From Marchantia polymorpha subsp. ruderalis (Eukaryota > Streptophyta > Marchantiopsida > Marchantiales > Marchantiaceae), in contig AP031357.1 in NCBI GenBank assembly GCA_037833965.1, positions 1,942,001-2,006,000 of the forward strand: DNA of 64,000 bases. The letters run 5' to 3'. The notes beneath the pieces were generated by a model. That model was not told the DNA's origin. It searched no databases and saw only the letters and a program-made list of their open reading frames with translations. The position numbers and the translations under genes are program-made. Below, piece after piece: positions 23,405 through 34,100 of the stretch. Numbering within the stretch: the first letter of the stretch is position 1; each line of letters opens with the position of its first letter.

Positions 23405-25960
23405 ATGTCGAAGGTTCCCCAGCTGCGAGTGTCTCCACTCAGGGTGCCGCAGATCGGTCTACGCGCATTTCAAGATGTGCTGTTGAGGCTGAAGCTCGAT
23501 TTTCTCCTATGGGGGTGGAATTGGACATGTCCGGAGATGATGCGCGAGTATCTGCAGGAGAGACACAAGCCTTCTCGCGGATTTCGCCCACACCCAGAGA
23601 GATGGGACATTTGCAATTGGGCGCAGGTGTTGGGCAGGTGTGCCGGCGAGGAAGGGGATCTCCTCTTCGAGGCCGATAGCGTGAAGGTGTCCCAGGAGGA
23701 AGAAGTCTCTTACAATGAGCTCTTCAAAGTGGCCAGACATCCCAAGAACGGTTTCCGGACACGGGATTACAAGGATCGATTGCGGAGAAATGTCGCGACG
23801 GCATTGCTGCAGATATTGCAGCCGACCAAGACCGCTTACATGCATGGTTGGCAGGTAGAGTTCGTGGAGCTAGTGCTGTCAGGAGCTCCGGTGCATTGGG
23901 CACGGCTCCTGTGGAAGGTGACGCGCCAACATGCGCAAGAAGAGAGGGGAGGAACCCTCAATCATCTATCGCCTTACTTAATCGTGTTTTACCGGGCGAT
24001 GGGATGTTTGACGAATGCTGAGAAAACTCGATTTCCGCAGCTGACCCGGACTTATCCAGGAAGATATTCGAGGGAGGCCGAAGTAGACACAGATCCGGAC
24101 GAGGAACCTGCCAGTACGCCTCCGGCTCCGGCTCCAGCAAGAGCAGCAGAAGAACGTCGAAGTGAGCGCATTCCGCGAAAGCAGAAGTGGGATGAGAGAC
24201 CTGAGGACAGGCAGCCGGAAGTGCCAGCTGCGCCGACTCGTGGTCGGCCCACCCCCGAGCCTCACAGTCGACCAAAACAGAGGGCACGCAAAATGCCAAC
24301 TGTTACTAAGGAGACCAGGCGAACTCCGACCCGGCGGAATCTCACACAGGAAAAGATAATCGCTCAGATTCTAGGGAAGACGGCAGATACCTCTGCACAG
24401 AAGGCACCACGGCCTTCGGGAGGAGATGGACGGACTGACAGCCGGCCGACTGCGAGTCGGATGACTTAAGGTCGACAAGCGGAAGGAAGGCCAACTGAAC
24501 GGCGCGTTGAACCGGATAGAAGGCCGGAAGCAGAAGAGAGTTTGGCTGACGAGCCAACAATCCTCAGAGGGTCGTCTTCGGCGGAAGGCACTTCTGGAAG
24601 AACGCCACCAACAAGCAGGCCAAGTGGAGTCAAGACGCGCAGGGTGTATCCGACTCCCAGTCGGACAACTGCTGGTCGGCCGACTGCGAGTCGGACAACG
24701 GAAAGTCAGCCGGATTCGCCGACAACGAGACGGATGGGGCCAACGACCAGTGTGCGGACGCCTTCGGCGGACGCACCTTCAGCAAGGACACCTTCCGCGC
24801 AGATTGCGCCGGAAGGACAGGCAGCAGAAGCGGGCGGTGCAAGAGTGACAAAAGTCACTGCGGCGTTGACCCCTTCACAAACCGAAGATCGAGCCGGAAC
24901 AGGGGCTCAAGCAGTGGGATCTCCCACTGCCCTGGATATTTTAGCAGGCAGTGGAGCAGCAGTCGCAGCGGAAGCTGCTGCGCGCCACAGTTCCAGGGAG
25001 TCGCCAAGGGATTCGGTGGCGACTGAAATCCTCGAGACTGAGGATGAGACGAGCTCGGAAGAGCAAGAAGCGGATTCGGTGCAGAAAACGCCAACAGGGG
25101 TGCTGTGCGAACAGATAGTTCCACTCCTGCGATATCTGGATCGCAAGACATCCAAATACGCAAGTGCTTTAAAACCGCAGTCTTATGTGAAGACTATCAG
25201 GAGAAGGACGAGGAGCAAGGTGGCAAAGTGGGCCTCTAGGTGCGGAGTATATGTGGATAGGAACACCGCCCTCCGACAACACCTGGCGGTCACACAGAAG
25301 CTATACCAAGCCTTGCAGCAGCAGAGGGAGGAGGCGGCGACGAAAAGTCAGGCGGATGCCGAGCTAATACGGGCAAAGATCGAGTCGGAATTGCTGGAGG
25401 AGCGGAGACAGAACAAAGTCCTAGCAGCCGAGCTTGCGCGCCAGACGCGCGCCTTAGAAGAAAGTCAAAGAGCCCGCAAGGAGGATGAGGAGTTGCTGTG
25501 CAACTTGCAATCCGAGTGTTCGGATTTGAGGGCACAACGTGCGGGATTAGAAATGCAGCTGGCCGAGGTGGAGAGCAGCTGCAGGGCGCGAGGAGAGTTG
25601 GCGGCACAGGTGACTCGTTGTCTAAAAGGATACACCCATTGGGAGGTGGCAGCTCAAGAGAGGATCACACTCAGGGAGTTCGAGCTTCGGGCGGCAGCAT
25701 TGACGGAAGGTGACAGTCGGAGTCGGCGGCGAGTGGCGAGAAAATTAGAAACCTTCTTGTCGGGTGCGCGCGACACTATGGCGCACTTGCAGTCGGAAGT
25801 CACCACAGCGCTCCGACGCCTGGGGTTACGCAGCCGGTCGGAAGACTGGCAAGGTAGAGATAGTAAGCAGAGCAGTCCGGCGCGCAGGAGGCGCAGCACC
25901 GGATCTGCTGAGTGCAGTAGAGTAGTTTGGTTTCGCGCAGATACTGCGAGTGGTAGATAG
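23405..25960 (+). pseudogene. ORF0 of S2: LTR-encoded protein, 851 codons, one TAA at codon 355
   Basis: Sense-strand ORF in U3. The start at 23405 is where X-type and Y-type copies begin to align (MSKVPQLRV / MTRPGQLRM). Residues 1-235 form a conserved block (LDFLLWGWN, TRDYKDR, GGTLNHLSP), roughly half identical to V. Residues 236-555 are rich in Pro, Ser, Thr and Arg and include repeats encoded by CCGACTGCGAGTCGG-like palindromes. LLRYLDRK lies near 573, a Glu/Gln/Arg-rich coiled coil at about 619-735, then HWEVAAQE and a basic tail. Codon 355 (24467-24469) is TAA, shared with S3 but GAA in X2. The stop codon lies 34 bp before the TATA box. Not gag: a gag occurs separately after the primer site. 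Function unknown. Confidence 0.82.
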
Positions 25961-25993
25961 GATAGCGTAGTGCTAGTTAAAATCTTTTGAGAG

Positions 25994-26022
25994 TATAAAG
26001 TAGATCAAGGCGTTTTGCCTTG
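25994..26022 (+). promoter_or_regulatory. Core promoter of S2: TATA box and stem-loop
   Basis: TATAAAG at 25994-26000 and the dyad CAAGGC-GTTTT-GCCTTG at 26006-26022. Transcription would start near 26025, downstream of ORF0. Thus ORF0 lies in U3 and would enter genomic RNA only through the 3' LTR. Confidence 0.75.
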
Positions 26023-26949
26023 GGACTCTTCCAGGTTCGGAAGTGCAGATCAGGAACTCACTTTCTTGGCGTGTTTGTGCATTTGGTCCTGGCACCACGT
26101 AGAGAAGCTGCAGCATAGCGAAGTTACCGTATGTTGTAGTTGAAGGCCTTCGGCTGAATGTTCAGAGCTAGCACCCGGTTAGAGACTTGAGTAGTGCGGA
26201 TCTGCACCTGCGGGTGATTTCTGATGCTCAGAGCCGGCTGCGAGTTAGATACTTGAACAGTTCTCCCTTACTCCTTCGAGTGACATATCCTGATTGTACT
26301 CCTACGGGAAGTTTCCCCTGAATGCCAATGTGAAGTTTCATTACTTCGTGTAAACCTTGGTTTGTAATTCAGGTTGTGTGTGTGTTACTGGATCGTGTTT
26401 TCAGTAAGTTCTCAGTCGGGTCTGCACTCCCTGCGTTTGGTGTGATAGTCGAGGGTGACGTCCACGGCGTATGTAGAGGCTTCGTTCCGAAGTGGGAAGT
26501 CCAGTCCGGGTACCCCCGCTAGTTCCTGGCGGAAGGGCAGTAAAAGCCGGAGTGGGAGACACTACCTGCAGAACCTCTGAGTGAACTTGTGAGACACTTT
26601 CCTCCTGAAATCCGAAGCGGAGGTCCTGACCGACCTCCAAGTTGTGCTTTTTGCCAGTTTCAGGTGTGTGTGTGTGTGTGTGTTGAGTGACCACGCTGTA
26701 CCGTGCATCCTCCGAGCATCCTCCGAGTTGAGATCCTCCTCCGAGTCGAGCCTCCGAGTCGAGCACTGCAGTATTTCTGGGAGTGACAGTCGCCTAGAAT
26801 TCAAACTCTACCAAAAGTCTGTTAAACGTGACACTTTTACTCTGTGTGTTGCCTCTGTCCCTGTGGGTTCGATCTTTTTACCACCATACTGCAGTTTTAG
26901 CCTTTGGTGGGTTATTACACAGCCGCCGACTCCTCAGGTGTAGGATCTG

Positions 26950-27314
26950 TTGCGGCTCGCACCATGGCATAGTGCAGTGTAGTGCTAGTTTGGACGTAGA
27001 AGGTATAAAGTAGTTCAAGGCGTCTTGCCTTGGGATCTTTCCCAACATTAGAAGTGCAGATCAGGAACTCATTTTCTCTGCGTGTTTGTGTCCTTAGTTC
27101 TGTCACCACGCAAGAGGAGCTGCACCTTAGCGATCCGCATCGTGTAGCTGAAGGCCTTCGGCCGAATGTTCAGAGCTAGTACATTGGTTAGAGACTTGAG
27201 TAGTTCGGATCTACACCTGCGGGTGATTGCCGATGCTCAGAGCCAGTGACTAGTTAGATACTTGAATAGTTTCGCCCCTACACCTTCGAGTGTTTGTTTC
27301 TGATTGTACTCCTT
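26950..27314 (+). mobile_element. LTR core promoter and early R region forming the loop of W
   Basis: Y-type LTR sequence with TATAAAG at 27004-27010 and the dyad CAAGGC-GTCTT-GCCTTG at 27016-27032. It stops near TGATTGTACTCCTT. Bounded by the two halves of a 30-bp inverted repeat. Confidence 0.8.
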
Positions 27315-28749
27315 CAGATCCTACACCTGAGGAGTCGGCGGCTGCCTTCCCCTCTAACTTACAACCTAAATCTAACCCTAACCCTAAATCTGAATCCTAA
27401 GCCTACTGTACAGAGCCGCCAGCGCCTTACCATCCAAGATCTGAGGCTGAAAATTTGCAGGCATGCGTGGCCGGCCGAGATCAACGGCCCCACAAAATTT
27501 CAGATCCATCCGACCGTCCATCGCAAAGATATGGGCCCCGCAAGATCTCTGAACCTAGGCCAAAATTCCTTCTCCAAAATCCAAGGACTGTGGGTCCCAC
27601 GCGTCCTACACGCAAGCCGCCTACTCGCAGGCCGCCTTGGGCCGAAGGCCCCTCTAACTGTTAACGCCGAAGGCCTCACGCCTAACCATGACAGCCGCTT
27701 TCGACGCTCATAACTCATTGACGCCTTATCCGTTTCAAGAGATCTTGGTCTCGTTGGAACCAGCTCGTCAAGTTCTTTCCAACGAGACCCGAATCAAGTC
27801 AAACCGCTAAGAATTGAGAAAGTTATGTCGGTTTTACTCTTCCGCCGAAGGCGTTCGCCTATCCAAAGTCCGTCCGCGGCGCTGAGCTGTCCGTCCGCTG
27901 CGCTGACCTGTCCGTCCGCGGCGCTGAGCTGGCGCAGAAGGCGCCGTACACTTTCTACCTCACAAGGCGCATTTCTAGGGCCCAAGGCGGATTTCCTGCC
28001 GACGCCGAAGCGCCTGTGCACAGGCGAACGCCTGTGCGCAGGCGAACTTCCTTCGTCCGCGCATAGGACAAAACTTTCTTCGCCTATGCGCAGGCGGAAA
28101 GCTGAGTATCTTGCGACCTTCATAACTCCCGGAATTCTCCTCTGTTCGTGGCGTTCTTGAGCTCGTTAGAATCAGCGCGTCGAGCTCTTTCCAACGAGAC
28201 CCTAACCAAGTCGAGGCGTTGCGAATTGAGAAAGTTATGAGGGATTCACTCTTCCGCCGAATGCACTCTCCCGTATCGCCGAAGGCGTTGACCCGAAGGC
28301 GTTGACCGAAGGCGTCTACCGCCCAAGACGCATCTTCCGGCGGTTCTTCCGCCGAAGGCGTACCGCCAAAGTCGCTCTACCGCCGAAGGCCCCCCCCCCA
28401 TCAGTAACTTCCGACACTCATAACTCAATGATCTCTCATCCGTTTCACAAGTTCTTGGGCTCGTTAGAACCAACGCGTCGAGCTCTTTCCAACGAGACCC
28501 TAAGCAACTCAAAGCGTTACGAATTGAGAAAGTTATGAGTGATCTACCGCCGAAGGTGCTCGAAGCGGATCCTACAGCATGAACCGCCCGTTCCGTCCCA
28601 AGCGTCCCACTGTGGCCTAAGCTCAAAACCCCTTGACTGTCCTAGATCCTCTGGTTTCGCGTACCGATTACTATTTACAGCTACTGCCGCGGTACTTACT
28701 ATTCAAAAATGTTTTAGTTCCGATAAAAAACAAAAAGTGGGTTACCACA
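27315..28749 (-). repeat. Right inverted arm of W
   Basis: Inverted copy of the left arm, with three hairpin modules (about 27700-27830, 28125-28230, 28410-28530). It ends GTGGGTTACCACA at 28749 before the direct repeat ATTCCAT. Confidence 0.85.
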
Positions 28750-28821
28750 ATTCCATTACGCTGTTCGTGATATAGCACACCTTTACTTTTTTAACTCATT
28801 CGTTTCAAGATTTCCGGCTGC

Positions 28822-28884
28822 TGTAATAACCCACTAAAGGCTAAAACTGCAATATAGTGGTAGAAAGGTTGAACCCACAGGGAC
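28822..28884 (-). mobile_element. 3' end of LTR V
   Basis: Last 63 bp of the V LTR on the minus strand, ending TTATTACA at 28822. It is separated from the rest (44437-48650) by S3; the S3 TSD GGGAC is at 28880-28884 and 44432-44436. The 65 bp between W and V (28757-28821) is the flank that continues from 20105-20616. Confidence 0.88.
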
Positions 28885-30260
28885 TGTGGTAACACACTTT
28901 TTGTTTTTTTTGCAGAATTTAAACAATTTTAGAAAACTAGTACCGAAGCAGTGTTTGTAGTTAGAAAAGGGTACGTTAAATAGAGTGGATTGAGGAGATC
29001 GTCACGAGGTCACGAAGAATCACGTAGTCGGATGTACCAGCGCCAATGTCTTCGGCGCCTTCGGCAAAAGCTCCTTTTCTGAGGTGTCTCTACTCACGCG
29101 CTTCTTGCGTTTAAGGAAGCTACGCTTCTGGCGCAGACACCTCCGAAGGAGATTTTGCTAAAGACGTCAGAAGAACGGCACGGACCTCTGAAGGCTTCCG
29201 ACCATGAGTGCGCCTTCGGCGATGTGCCGCTAGCGCGGAAAGGAAAACCTTCATAACGATCGGAATACACGGTAGTCCCGGTTGGTTGAAGTCGCATTAG
29301 AAAGAGCTCGGGACGCTCGTCCTAACGAGCCCAAGATCGTCGGAGATGGATCAGGGACGAAGAAGTTATGGGCATCGAAAAACTCGTAGCCGGACATGCG
29401 CCGTTCACGCTAGGGTTCACAGTCGGAAAGGGCTCCCGTACGCCTTCGGCGATGCGCCTTCGGTGATATGCCTTCGACAGAATCGCGCGCTCATGGAAGG
29501 AAATCAACTCAGAGTCGGAAGCGCCTTTGGCGGCTGCGCAACGGAAGAAACGCGCCTGCCGGATGTACGCCTCCGACGTGGCGCTGATAGCCGGATGCGC
29601 TGGCATGATTTGCGCTGGTATGACTTGCGCCGGCGGGATATGCGCCGTCAGCAATGGACGAGGCAGAAAGGACAAAACAAGCGGTACGAATACGCGCCGA
29701 CTGGATGTGCGCCTCCAGCAAGGCGCCGACGGATAAGGAACACGCCAGCGGCGACACGCCTCCGGTGATGATCGGGTTAGGAAAAGACAACATAGCCGAC
29801 GTATACACTGCGGCGAGCTCGAGTCCGGAAGACGGTGGCGGCGGGAGAATTCAACATTCACGCATGCGAATGCGCGCAGTGCGGAGACGTGAATTCGAGC
29901 ATGCAAGGGCAAACCGTTAGGCCGTATAGCTGGCTGCGTAAATTGTAACCAGTAAGAACGTTGGACGTTCTTGAATTCGGAGAAGAAAAGACTGCTCTCC
30001 AGTCTCATTCTCTCATTCTTGATTTTGCGATTCCCAGCTTCCAAGATTACGCGCAAGGGCGGAGAGACCTGCAGTGAGAGGAGAGAGTGCGGAGGCGAGT
30101 TGCGCAAGGATCTTGACAGACCTTGGAGAGAATTGCGAGTAGCGAACTTGAGTGTGAGAGAAGAGAGAGAGACAGCAGTCAGTGCTTGAGCGGCCGACGC
30201 GCAGGGGCGATTGTGAGAGAGCGAGCGAAAGGGAGAACGTTTGTGTGTGCAGGAAACGCA

Positions 30261-32816
30261 ATGTCGAAGGTCCCCCAGCTGCGAGTGTCTCCACTCAGGG
30301 TGCCGCAGATCGGTCTACGCGCATTTCAAGATGTGCTGATGGGGCTGAAGCTCGATTTCCTCCTGTGGGGATGGAACTGGACATGTCCGGAGATGGTGCG
30401 CGAGTATCTGCAGGAGAGACACAAGCCCTCACGCGGATTCCGTCCACATCCAGAAAGATGGGACATTTGTGACTGGACGCAGGTGTTGGGCAGGTGTGCC
30501 GGCGAGGAAGGGTATCTCCTCTTCGAGGCCGATAGCGTGAAGGTGTCCCAGGAGGAAGAAATCTCCTACAATGAGCTTTTCAAAGTTGCCAGGCATCCCA
30601 AGAACGGTTTCCGGACACGGGATTACAAAGACCGATTGCGGAGAAATGTCGCGACTGCATTGTTGCAGATATTGCAGCCGACCAAGACCGCTTACATGCA
30701 TGGTTGGCAGGTAGGATTTGTGGAGCTAGTGTTGTCAGGAGCTCCAGTACATTGGGCACGGCTCCTGTGGAAGGTGACGCGCCAACATGCGCAAGAAGAG
30801 AGAGGAGGAACCCTCAATCATCTTTCGCCTTACGTGATTGTGTTTTATCGGGCGATGGGATGTTTGACAAATTCAGAGCGGACACGGTTTCCGCTGCTGA
30901 CACGGAGCTATCCAGGTAGATACTCACGGGAGGCCGAAGTAGACACGGATCCGGACGAGGAACCTGCCAGTCCGCCTCCGGCTCCGCCCCCAGCAAGAGC
31001 AGCAGAAGAACGTCGAAGTGAGCGCATTCCGCGAAAGCGGAAGTGGGATGAGAGACCTGAGGACAGGCAGCCGGAAGTGCCAGCTGCGCCGACTCGTAGT
31101 CGGCCAACCAACGAGCCTCACAGTCGACCAAAACAGAGGGCACGCAAAATGCCAACTAGTATTGAGAAGACCGGGCGTACTCCGGTCCGGCGGAATCCCA
31201 CGCTGGAGGAGATAATCGCGCAGATTCTGGGGAAGTCGACAAATAACTCTGCGCAGAAGGCACCAATGCCTTCGGAAGAAGACGGACGAACTGACAGTCG
31301 GCCGACTACGAGTCGGGCGACTTAAGGTCGACAAACGGAAGAAAGGCCGATTGAGCGGCGCGTTGAACCGGATAGCAGGCCGGAAGCAGAAGAGAGTTTG
31401 GCTGACGAGCCAACAACCCTCAGAGGGTCGTCTTCGGCGGAAGGCACTTCTGGGAAAACGCCGCCAGCAAGCAGGCCAAGTGGAGTGAAGACGCGCAGGG
31501 TGTATCCGACTGCCAGTCGGACAACTGCTAGTCGGCCGACTGCGAGTCGGTCAACAGAGAGTCGGCCGGATTCGCCGACTGCGAGACGGACAGGGCCGGC
31601 GACCAGTGTGCGGACGCCTTCGGCGGACGCACCTTCAGCGAAGACACCTTCCGCGCAGATCGCGCCGGAAGGGCAGGCAGCAGAAGCGGGCGGTGCAAAG
31701 GTGACAAAAGTCACTGCGGCGTCGACCCCTTCGGAAACCGAAGATCGAGCCGGAACAGGGGCTCAAGCAGTGGGATCCCCCACTGCCTTGGATATTTTAG
31801 CAGGTAGTGGAGCAGCAGTCGCAGCGGAAGCTGCTGCGCGCCACAGTTCCAGGGAGTCGCCAAGGGATTCGGTGGCGACTGAAATCCTCGAAACTGATGA
31901 TGAGACAAGCTCGGAAGAGCAGAAAGCGGATTCTGTGCAGAAAACGCCAACAGGGGTGTTGTGCGAGCAGATAGTTCCACTCCTGCGATATCTGGATCGC
32001 AAGACATCCAAGTACTCGGGTACAGGAAAACCGCAGTCTTACGTGGAGACTGTCAAGCGCAGGACGAGGAGCAAGGTGGCCACTTGGGCCTCTATGTGCC
32101 AAGTATTGCAGGATAGGAACACTACCCTCCGACAACACCTGGCGGTCACACAGAAGCTATACCAAGCCTTGCAGCAGCAGAGGGAGGATGCGGCGACGAA
32201 AAACCAGGCGGATGCCGAGCTAATACGGGCAAAGATCGAGTCGGAATTGCAGGAAGAGCGGAGACAAAACCGCATCCTAGCAGCAGAGCTTGCGCGCCAG
32301 ACGCGCGCCTTAGAAGAAAGTCAAAGAATACGCAAGGAGGATGAGGAGTTGTTGCGCAACTTGCAATCCGAGTGCTCGGATTTGCGGGCGCAGCGTGCGG
32401 AAGCGGAAATGCAGCTAGCAGAGGTGGAAGGCAGCTGCCGGGCGCGAGAAGAGGTGGCGACGCGGGTGACTCACTGTCTAAAAGGATACGCCCATTGGGA
32501 GGTGGCAGCTCAAGAGAGGATCACACTAAGGGAGTTTGAGCTTCGGGCGGCGGCATTGACGGAGGGTGACAGTCGGAGTCGGCGGCGAGTAGCGAGGAAA
32601 TTAGAATCCTTCTTGTCGGGTGCGCGCGACACTATGGCGCACTTAGAGTCGGAAGTGACTGCAGCCCTCCGACGCTTGGGGTTGCGCAGCCGGTCGGAAG
32701 ATTGGCAGGGTAGAGATAGAGAGCGAGGCAGTCCGGCGCGCAGGAGGCGCAGCACCGGATCTCCAAAGTGCAGTAGTGTAGTTTGGTTTCGTGCAAGTGT
32801 TGCGAGTAGTAGATAG
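30261..32816 (+). pseudogene. ORF0 of S3: LTR-encoded protein, 851 codons, one TAA at codon 355
   Basis: Exactly 2556 bp, like S2 and X2, despite scattered amino-acid differences across all three regions. The single stop, TAA at 31323-31325, is at the same codon (355) as in S2. It divides the frame into a 354-codon part holding the conserved N-terminal block and a downstream part holding the disordered region and the coiled coil. The DNA upstream of the Met is in a different frame from S2, which supports the Met at 30261 as the true start. No indel in 2556 bp suggests recent coding constraint in the source element. Confidence 0.82.
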
Positions 32817-32848
32817 GATAGCGTAGTGTTAGTTAGCACCTTTGAGGG

Positions 32849-32877
32849 TATAAAGTAGATCAAGGCGTTTTGCCTTG
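32849..32877 (+). promoter_or_regulatory. Core promoter of S3: TATA box and stem-loop
   Basis: TATAAAG at 32849-32855 and the dyad CAAGGC-GTTTT-GCCTTG at 32861-32877, 33 bp and more after the ORF0 stop. Confidence 0.75.
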
Positions 32878-33837
32878 GGACTCTTCCAGTTTCAGAAGTG
32901 CAGATTAGGAACTCACTTTCTTGGCGTGTTTGTGCATTTTGGTCCTGGCACCACGTAGAGAAGCTGCAGCATAGCGAAGTTACCGTATGTTGTAGTTGAA
33001 GGCCTTCGGCTGAATGTTCAGAGCTAGCACCCGGTTAGAGACTTGAGTAGTGCGGATCTGCACCTGCGGGTGATTTCTGATGCTCAGAGCCGGCTGCGAG
33101 TTAGAGACTTGAACAGTTCCCCCTTACTCCTTCGAGTGACATATCCTGATTGTACTCCTACGGGAAGTTTCCCCTGAATGCCAAAGTGAAGTTTTATTAC
33201 TTCGTGTAAGCCTTGGTTTGCAATTCAGGTTGTGTGTGTGTGTTACTGGATTGTGTCTCAGTTAAGTTCTCAGTCGGGCCTGTACTCCCTGCGTTTGGTG
33301 TGAGTCGAGGATGACGTCCACGGCGTATGAAGAGGCTTCGTTCCGAAGTGGGAAGTCCAGTCCGGGTACCCTACGCTAGTTCCTGGCGGAAGGGCAGTAA
33401 AAGCCGGAGTGGGAGTCACTACCTGCAGAACCTCTGAGTGAACTTTTGAGACACTTTCCCCCTGAAATCCGAAGTGGAGGTCCTGACCGACCTCCGAGTT
33501 GTGCTTTTGCCAGTTTCAGGTGTGTGTGTGTGTGTGTTGAGTGACTACGCTGTACTGTGCATCCTCCGTGTGAGCCAAACCTTCCCACCCTTCAGCGTTT
33601 GTAGTCCGGGTGGGGGTTCGAACTCCCATAATCTAACTTCTCTGATCGCAAGCCATGTGCTCAAAGTGTATCCAAGACAACAAGATCATAAACACTTGCT
33701 CGTTCACAGACAATTTATCCAGAACGGAAAATGATAACTTGCAGTCTGCTATCTCCACAAGGGCAGCAGACAAACTCTTTGTTACATAAAGATCTAACTC
33801 AACTCTGGGTGACTTTTTCAACACCACAGCCGCTGTG

Positions 33838-34100
33838 GTCTATCCTAGATCCCAGTCCCACTCTCAATTCCTACTCAGACCTCAGTGTCGATTTCTCAGC
33901 TTCCACCTTCAGACCCCACCAGATTCCTCTCTCAGATTCAACTTTGCCTTTTCAGTGTCAAATTCAGATTCCGACTGTCAGATCTCAGTCTCAGATTTCA
34001 CTTCACTCTCAGCTCCCATTCTCAGATCTTCCACTCTGATCTCAGATCCCACTCACAGATGTTACACTTCAATCTCAGATCCCACTCAAATTTCACTCTC
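33838..34100 (-). repeat. Degenerate ATCTGAGA-type tandem sequence in G1 LTR
   Basis: On the minus strand a purine-rich stretch with about ten irregular ATCTGAGA-like words. It also occurs at 42271-42533 and, in G2, at 51705-51960. Confidence 0.75.

Larger units (their letters stand above)
22048..26919 (+). mobile_element. Solo giant LTR S2 (4872 bp) carrying ORF0
   Basis: Begins TGTGGTAACACAC at 22048 and ends TTATTACA at 26919, with the 5-bp TSD CAGCC at 22043-22047 and 26920-26924. There is no primer site, gag, pol or second LTR, so it is a solo LTR left by LTR-LTR recombination. Order: U3 with one hairpin module (about 22440-22540), ORF0 (23405-25960), TATA box (25994) and R-U5 with a GT microsatellite (about 26664-26683). 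It is the cleanest example of the LTR structure of this family. Confidence 0.9.
20617..28749. mobile_element. Element W, fold-back element with long inverted arms, hosting solo LTR S2
   Basis: The ends TGTGATAACCCAC (20617) and GTGGGTTACCACA (to 28749) are inverted copies of the LTR-start sequence of this family, flanked by the direct repeat ATTCCAT (20610-20616, 28750-28756). Without S2 the element is about 3.25 kb: left arm 20617-22047 plus 26925-26949, a 365-bp loop with an LTR core promoter (26950-27314), right arm 27315-28749. The arms meet in an exact 30-bp inverted repeat (26920-26949 and 27315-27344). They are estimated at about 90-95% identical. No ORF of its own. Confidence 0.8.
28885..33568 (+). 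mobile_element. Solo giant LTR S3, main part
   Basis: Begins TGTGGTAACACAC at 28885 and is interrupted in U5 by G1 (TSD CTCCG at 33564-33568). It finishes at 44226-44431 with TTATTACA followed by its TSD GGGAC. Total LTR length without G1 is 4890 bp. Same order as S2: hairpin module (about 29265-29375), ORF0 (30261-32816), TATA box (32849), R-U5. Confidence 0.9.

Noticed and set aside
23405-25960. ORF0 as the gag gene of the family
   Set aside because: It lies in U3 upstream of the TATA box and primer site, has no zinc knuckle, and a separate gag capsid fragment is present at 7778-8140 after the primer site.
22048-26919. Reading the TGTGGTAACACAC / TTATTACA units as a DNA transposon with 13-bp imperfect terminal inverted repeats and an 850-codon gene
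   Set aside because: A polypurine tract abuts the start (16745-16757), a tRNA-Asp-like primer site follows the end (8367-8384), a TATA box and R-U5 lie in order, and gag and pol of a gypsy element accompany the units. They are LTRs.
26860-26919. The GTTCGATC stretch with the preceding CCTGTGGG near LTR ends as a tRNA gene or Pol III box
   Set aside because: No cloverleaf or A box can be built around it. Similar words are, as I recall, common near LTR 3' ends of plant retrotransposons.
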